From positions 1 to 64,000 of the forward strand of contig NZ_JBCFBA010000017.1 of the NCBI RefSeq assembly GCF_038562415.1: a stretch of 64,000 nucleotides of DNA, in the 5' to 3' direction. The position numbers and the translations under genes are program-made. The DNA comes from Solidesulfovibrio sp. GTDB taxonomy: Bacteria; Desulfobacterota; Desulfovibrionia; Desulfovibrionales; Desulfovibrionaceae. Below, piece by piece: positions 60,006 through 64,000 of the stretch (within the stretch, counting starts at the first letter, position 1; each line of letters begins with the position of its first letter). The notes below the pieces were generated by a model. The model made no database searches. It saw only the letters and a list, made by a program, of their open reading frames with translations, and was not told the DNA's origin.

Positions 60006-60578
60006 CTAGGCTTCCAGTCTCACATAAGGGATTGCAGGATTGCCTGTCTCACTGCGGAAGAAGCCTGCTGCGAGAAGCGTGAGGATCTCATCGTTGGGCC
60101 GGTGCGTGCCAGTAAGCGGAACCGCTCGGTTCTCAGCGGAGCGCCGAAGTTTGGATGCAGTTTCGAGTTGTGCTGCGGTGACGAGGTCAAAGCTCTTGAG
60201 GACCAGCAGCAGATCATCCCCTGTGACCTTTGTGAGCTGCTGAAAGAATGGAGCCCACTTCTCGCCTTCGTCGAGCCATCCCTGCCAGTGTTCTTCGAAC
60301 TCATCCTCTACCTCCGCCGGCAAGCTCCAAAGTGTAATGCAACCTGGAGGGTCGAAGAGTTCGTGACAGCGTGAACGTGCTACCGCGAACACGATCCGCG
60401 TCTGAGCGAAGAGGTAGGTAGTGGGGAAGCCGCGCCGGATGACCACGGCACCGCGACCACCAAGTAGGCCCTGCGTGTTCCACCAACGAGCCACATCCAT
60501 TTCGCCATATCGTCCTACGATGAGACGCAGCTTGAGGAGGCGTTCGAAATCAATCGGCTGTGCCACGTTCTCCATCAT
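60006..60578 (-). CDS. brxE: BrxE-family BREX protein
   Basis: 190 residues. It opens FERLLKLRLIVGRYGEMDVARWWNTQGLLG, then RGFPTTYLFAQTRIVFAVARSRCHE, which matches the BrxE family typical of type 6 BREX. It starts four bases inside the HTH gene, with a MM start, and ends directly before brxA. Its job is unknown. Its presence together with BrxL (a type 1 component) makes this operon compositionally mixed. Confidence 0.8.
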   Translation of the reverse strand: MMENVAQPIDFERLLKLRLIVGRYGEMDVARWWNTQGLLGGRGAVVIRRGFPTTYLFAQTRIVFAVARSRCHELFDPPGCITLWSLPAEVEDEFEEHWQGWLDEGEKWAPFFQQLTKVTGDDLLLVLKSFDLVTAAQLETASKLRRSAENRAVPLTGTHRPNDEILTLLAAGFFRSETGNPAIPYVRLEA

Positions 60579-60778
60579 CGGCCCTCCCTTGAGCCCTGCT
60601 CATCTGGCCCGGCCCCACCAGTGTGGACCCACTCGTCTATCTCCGAGAGCTTAAACTTCCACAACCGGCCAACCCGGTGAGCAGGCAGGCCTTTGGTCTC
60701 GATCCATCGATAGACGGAGTCCTTGGCCACGCCGAGGTGGTTGGCGACTTCGTCCACGGAAACCCAGGGTTCAGGCAT
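60575..60778 (-). CDS. HTH regulator at the head of the BREX operon
   Basis: 67 residues with a MerR/excisionase-type helix-turn-helix (WVSVDEVANHLGVAKDSVYRWI, then GLPAHRVGRLWKFKLSEIDEWV). It is the first gene of the operon and overlaps brxE by four bases. BREX loci are often headed by small regulators, so autoregulation of the operon promoter upstream is likely. Confidence 0.75.
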   Translation of the reverse strand: MPEPWVSVDEVANHLGVAKDSVYRWIETKGLPAHRVGRLWKFKLSEIDEWVHTGGAGPDEQGSREGR

Positions 60779-61116
60779 CGTCCGTCCTTCGGGAAAGTGC
60801 CGGTTTCTTATGTTGTTGGGTAAGCGGCTCTTCGGCTCAAATCATTTCCTATCACCCGCCACAAGAATGGACAATACCGGACGCGGTATGACCAGAATCT
60901 GTGAGACCAGGCTATTAGCAACGATGCCCTCGGAGTGGGGAGCCGCAAAAGAACCAGTTTCTGTTTTGGAAAGACTCCGGTGCCTATTCTCTCATTTTTC
61001 TGGCCAGTTATGCCGACAAAGAAAATGGGCACGCCCAGCGAATTTGCCGAACGTGCCCGATGGGGCTGGCCATGTCAGGCTGATCGTGTCAGTTCATGGC
61101 ACAGAGAACGCTGCCC
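60779..61116. promoter_or_regulatory. BREX promoter region and convergent spacer
   Basis: No gene is supported. The operon promoter should lie here, but I see no clear -35/-10 pair. 61027-61058 holds GGGCACG/CGTGCCC followed on the minus strand by ATTTTCTTT, a probable terminator of the gene at 61117. Confidence 0.5.
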
Positions 61117-61587
61117 TCACCCATTTACTAGCTTGTGTCTTTCAAGCTCTGTCTCGAAGTTCACAAACTCATTGCATGACTTCAAGTCGTCAACAAGGCA
61201 TTGGAAATCTTCACACATGATTTTATAATCACCACTTGGCGTGCTCGAGCTAAAATAAATTAAAAACGATTTCTCTACATATTCACTTGTTTCATTTCCA
61301 TCAGAAAAACATGTACGTTCACAACCCCCATCAAACGGGAGCATGTACAAAACGACACGAGCACCATTAGACTCGAATTGAAAAAATTTATATAATTTCA
61401 TTGCCCTCGCCAATTTGCAATCCTTTGAACTATAAAACGCACTGCCCAGCAAAGCTGGTTCCAAAACACACTTTGTTCTAAAAGACAAGCCTTCGGAAGC
61501 ATGATCCGCAGCAAAGAGCATTAGGGACATTACATGCTTGAACCCATGATCCTTAATCGATGCAACAACATTCTTGTCTATATACAT
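61117..61587 (-). CDS. Hypothetical protein between BREX and the integrase
   Basis: 156 residues with GGTGGAG upstream of the ATG. It is lower in GC than its neighbours, contains five or more cysteines, and its N-terminal half is mixed alpha/beta (HVMSLMLFAADHASEGLSF). No family recognised. It may be cargo of the island. Confidence 0.5.
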   Translation of the reverse strand: MYIDKNVVASIKDHGFKHVMSLMLFAADHASEGLSFRTKCVLEPALLGSAFYSSKDCKLARAMKLYKFFQFESNGARVVLYMLPFDGGCERTCFSDGNETSEYVEKSFLIYFSSSTPSGDYKIMCEDFQCLVDDLKSCNEFVNFETELERHKLVNG

Positions 61588-61868
61588 GACATCTCCACCT
61601 TTTTACGTTATAATTTTTGAACACCATTGACGATCATGCTCAACCGTAAAATTGTACCTCTTCCAGTTTTTCAGCTTAATACCTCAGTAGAATTTTTTTA
61701 AATTTAAAAATTAATAATTGACATTTGCAGCATTTCTCCATGATTCTACACAGAATTACAACAAACTTTACTCACGACTCAGACAAATAAAAACCTGTCA
61801 ACTTTAAAATGTTTTTACAATTTACCGTCCGAATTCGTACACAAAAAGAAATGACACATTTTCGCCTG

Positions 61869-62918
61869 CTAAACACAACCTGGAAGCAACTCAACCGCAC
61901 GGCGTTTTTCACCTTCAAGAACATGGTAATAAGTATCAACGGTCATTTTAATCGTCGAGTGACCAAGAAGCTTACTGACGGCGGCCACATCTGCACCCTT
62001 GGACAACATCACCGACGCAAACAGGTGGCGCACGTCATAAAATCGAATCGGATATGTAATACCAGCTCTTTCACATGCAGTATCGAACGAACGGCGCAAT
62101 TTCTTCATGGGCCTCCCTTTGTATTCAACAATCTTATCCGTAACGGCCACCGCCTTCATTTCTCTCAAGCGGGCCAGGAATGCAGGCGTGAGAGGGATGG
62201 TCCGGTAGGTCTTCGTCTTGCGGCCATAAACCTTTATTTCGCCGCGCTCAAAATCTATCTGCGACCATTCCAACGCGAGCAACTCTGACTCGCCGCAGCG
62301 TGTTCCGGTGGCAAAAGCGACTTCGAGTGCCCAGGCCAAATGAGGTGCGGCGGCAGCCTTGATTTTCAGGAAGTCCTGAACCGTCAACCGGACGTCCCTG
62401 GGTGCTTCCTTCGTTTTCTTCCAGCCAGCCAACGGGTTGTTCGTGATAAGGCCGCTGTGGCGGGCATGGTTGAAGATGGAGTTCAGGTGGTCCAGGTAGC
62501 GGTTCCGGGTCGCCATGCTCCGCTCGACTTTCTTTTCTGTGTCACGATAGCGCATTGAGTTGGCGAAGGGGACGACGTCCTCGTTGTAGGTCAACTCGGC
62601 CACCGGCCTTTTCGAAAAAGCCGGAATGAAAAATACGTTCATCGTATTCTTCAGTTCCCGGATGTATTTCTCGCTTCGGCCGCAGGCGCGGATGTGATCC
62701 AGGTATTGCTGGCAGAGGTCGTCGAACCAAACCTGCCCTTTTCTCTCGCCTGATTGCGGTTCATCCGCTGGCCGGCCTTGCTTCTTGGCCATCTTCTTGT
62801 CCAGATCAAATAGTTCGGCTTTTCGCTTTGCATCAGGTCCAGAGCCGAAGTGCCGTTGAACCTGTTTTCCCTGTTCGCGCCAGCGCACGAACCAACTTCC
62901 ATTCCGTTCTCTGATCAT
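61869..62918 (-). CDS. Tyrosine integrase of the right island
   Basis: 349 residues: N-terminal arm-binding region, core-binding domain (~65-150) and catalytic domain with R (ATGTRCGESELLAL), K (GRKTKTYRTIPL), YDVRHLFASVML, H (LLGHSTIKM) and Y (VDTYYHVLEG). It resembles the integrase at 38047-39144 in order and motifs. It lies nine bases after the AlpA-like gene and likely integrates the BREX island at tRNA-Pro. Confidence 0.9.
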   Translation of the reverse strand: MIRERNGSWFVRWREQGKQVQRHFGSGPDAKRKAELFDLDKKMAKKQGRPADEPQSGERKGQVWFDDLCQQYLDHIRACGRSEKYIRELKNTMNVFFIPAFSKRPVAELTYNEDVVPFANSMRYRDTEKKVERSMATRNRYLDHLNSIFNHARHSGLITNNPLAGWKKTKEAPRDVRLTVQDFLKIKAAAAPHLAWALEVAFATGTRCGESELLALEWSQIDFERGEIKVYGRKTKTYRTIPLTPAFLARLREMKAVAVTDKIVEYKGRPMKKLRRSFDTACERAGITYPIRFYDVRHLFASVMLSKGADVAAVSKLLGHSTIKMTVDTYYHVLEGEKRRAVELLPGCV

Positions 62919-62927
62919 GGTTTCCTC

Positions 62928-63149
62928 CTATGTCACGATTCTGGGGGCTCTTTCTATTTTCTGCCCCGGGACAAGAAAGGTCACGGGAACATGCATGAAC
63001 GCGTCGAGGTCAGACTGCGAAAATCGATTCCCGGCCGGCCCTCTTCTCGGAATGGAATACTCCCGCACGAGGTCACGAAAGCGCCTCGGCTGGTAGCCGC
63101 AGTACTTTGCGGCCTCGGTGAGGGTGAGGTATGGACCGACAGCGTTCAT
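62928..63149 (-). CDS. AlpA/excisionase-type HTH protein, right module
   Basis: 73 residues from ATG 63149, chosen because MNAVGPYLTLTEAAKYCGY aligns with the start of the left-module homolog (MSESIGPFFNCKEAADFCGY); an ATG at 63185 would add twelve. The same winged helix and KR-GP--NRF pattern follow. The probable role is excisionase or regulator of the adjoining integrase. Confidence 0.7.
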   Translation of the reverse strand: MNAVGPYLTLTEAAKYCGYQPRRFRDLVREYSIPRRGPAGNRFSQSDLDAFMHVPVTFLVPGQKIERAPRIVT

Positions 63150-63412
63150 GGCGGGAAATATACACTTACCGCTTAAAATAGCCATTAATCACAGATGATT
63201 AGATAGTTCCTCAAACACCTCCGACTTCCTTCATACAACTTGCTCCATCATGCTCGATATTTCTGCGACTTCCGGCTGTAGAGAAAGTGCGGCGAGCAGT
63301 AAAATTTTTAAGTACAAAAATATAAGCAAGTTAGCTTGGCCAAGCGAATATTTTTTGAGAACGACCTCGAACTATGCCCCGCGAGAATTGTGTCCGGCCC
63401 GCGCCCGCACAA

Positions 63413-63435
63413 GAAAAAAGGAGGGGCGGCCCTCC
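63413..63435 (-). terminator. Terminator of the right recombinase gene
   Basis: GGAGGG/CCCTCC arms on the minus strand are followed by six or more T residues, ten bp past the stop codon, as at the left module. Confidence 0.75.
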
Positions 63436-63445
63436 TGGCTGATTG

Positions 63446-64000
63446 TTAGAGGGAATTCATCAGGACCTCCTCCACCTCCTCGTCTTGAACGCCCATGTAG
63501 CGGCGGGTGACGGAGGGGCTTGAGTGGTTTAGGCGCTTGGCCAGAACCTCCCAAGAGACTCCGTATTCACGGCGCTGATGATAGGTCCAGGTCTTGCGCA
63601 GAGAATGACAGCCGTAGTTCCCTTTGAGGTTGATGGCGGCGGCCCAGGCCTTCACCTTCTTGGTGACGGACAGGGTTGTCAGGGGCGAGTTCGCCGTCTT
63701 GCGGCTTTTGAACAGGTAGTGCCTGTCCTCGGGCTGGGCGATGGCGAGATATTCCTCCAGTGCCGCGACGATCTCCTTGTTTGCGATGATGACATTTGGT
63801 TTGCCGGTTTTCTTCTCCTGGATGGAGATGCGGTCACCGAGCTTCAAGCCGCGCACGGCGGCGACCCGGAGAGCGAGCAGGTCTTGTATGCGCAGGCCGC
63901 TGTTGATCCCCCAGATATAGAGGCACTTGTCTCTCGGGCTATCGGCCAGCAGGCGCTTGATGCTGCGCACATGACGCAAATCGGTAATGGGCTGTACCTT
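63446..64000 (-). CDS. Catalytic-domain-only tyrosine recombinase, right module (5' end cut)
   Basis: The frame continues to the window edge: upstream of ATG 63979 it reads KVQPITDLR, which aligns with MKVEPIIDVK of the left homolog, so only the start codon is outside. Catalytic residues: R (GLRIQDLLAL), K (KKTGKPNV), HxxR (CHSLRKTW), H (LNHSSPSVTRR), Y (RRYMGV). It closely matches 37027-37584 in sequence and shares its position. Confidence 0.8.
   Translation of the reverse strand, partial: KVQPITDLRHVRSIKRLLADSPRDKCLYIWGINSGLRIQDLLALRVAAVRGLKLGDRISIQEKKTGKPNVIIANKEIVAALEEYLAIAQPEDRHYLFKSRKTANSPLTTLSVTKKVKAWAAAINLKGNYGCHSLRKTWTYHQRREYGVSWEVLAKRLNHSSPSVTRRYMGVQDEEVEEVLMNSL

Overview
The window comes from a GC-rich bacterium. 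It looks like a Desulfovibrionaceae-type deltaproteobacterium, inferred from the Mu-like early genes and general codon use; no ribosomal or core metabolic gene is present to confirm this. Almost everything here is accessory DNA: stacked mobile elements and anti-phage defence genes around one tRNA-Pro attachment site.

Region 1 (1-6.5 kb) begins with the 3' end of an IS5-type transposase and continues as a strongly AT-rich island. It carries a primase-helicase, a DnaB/RecA-like ATPase, AlpA-like and ribbon-helix-helix regulators, and a DUF262 + HEPN pair. A symmetric iteron/AT-core/iteron array (346-621) looks like its replication origin. Composition changes abruptly at about 6.55 kb.

Region 2 (6.6-15.6 kb) is the early half of a Mu-like transposable prophage: repressor, operators, two small early genes, MuA-type transposase, MuB-type ATPase, a second AAA ATPase, GemA/gp16, a Mor-type activator and a short gpI-type protease. 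No capsid or tail genes follow, so it is a remnant. After it come three ~97-bp repeats that fold as a four-arm cloverleaf with compensatory base changes.

Region 3 (16.4-44.5 kb) is an island bounded by two identical 45-bp copies of the 3' half of tRNA-Pro(GGG), each followed by its own terminator. It holds a glutaredoxin, an Mrr-like nuclease, a type I restriction operon with a second Mrr-like nuclease inside it (hsdR-mrr-hsdM-hsdS), two paralogous ATPases each followed by an iteron cluster, a ~750-nt ORF-free and densely structured segment ending in an intrinsic terminator (35.3-36.1 kb), a recombinase/AlpA/integrase module and a secreted RHS protein.

Region 4 (44.5-64 kb) is a second island. 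It carries a nine-gene, tightly overlapping operon on the minus strand: HTH regulator, brxE, brxA, brxB, brxC, pglX, a RelA/SpoT-domain protein, pglZ, brxL. This is a BREX phage-defence locus with an alarmone-synthetase-like gene between pglX and pglZ. At its right end is a second copy of the recombinase/AlpA/integrase module, inverted relative to the first; the recombinase runs off the window edge.

The two observations most worth following up are the RelA/SpoT protein inside BREX and the large structured non-coding RNA candidate at 35.3-36.1 kb. After them come the cloverleaf repeats, the three replication genes with matching iteron arrays, and the stacked tRNA-Pro islands.
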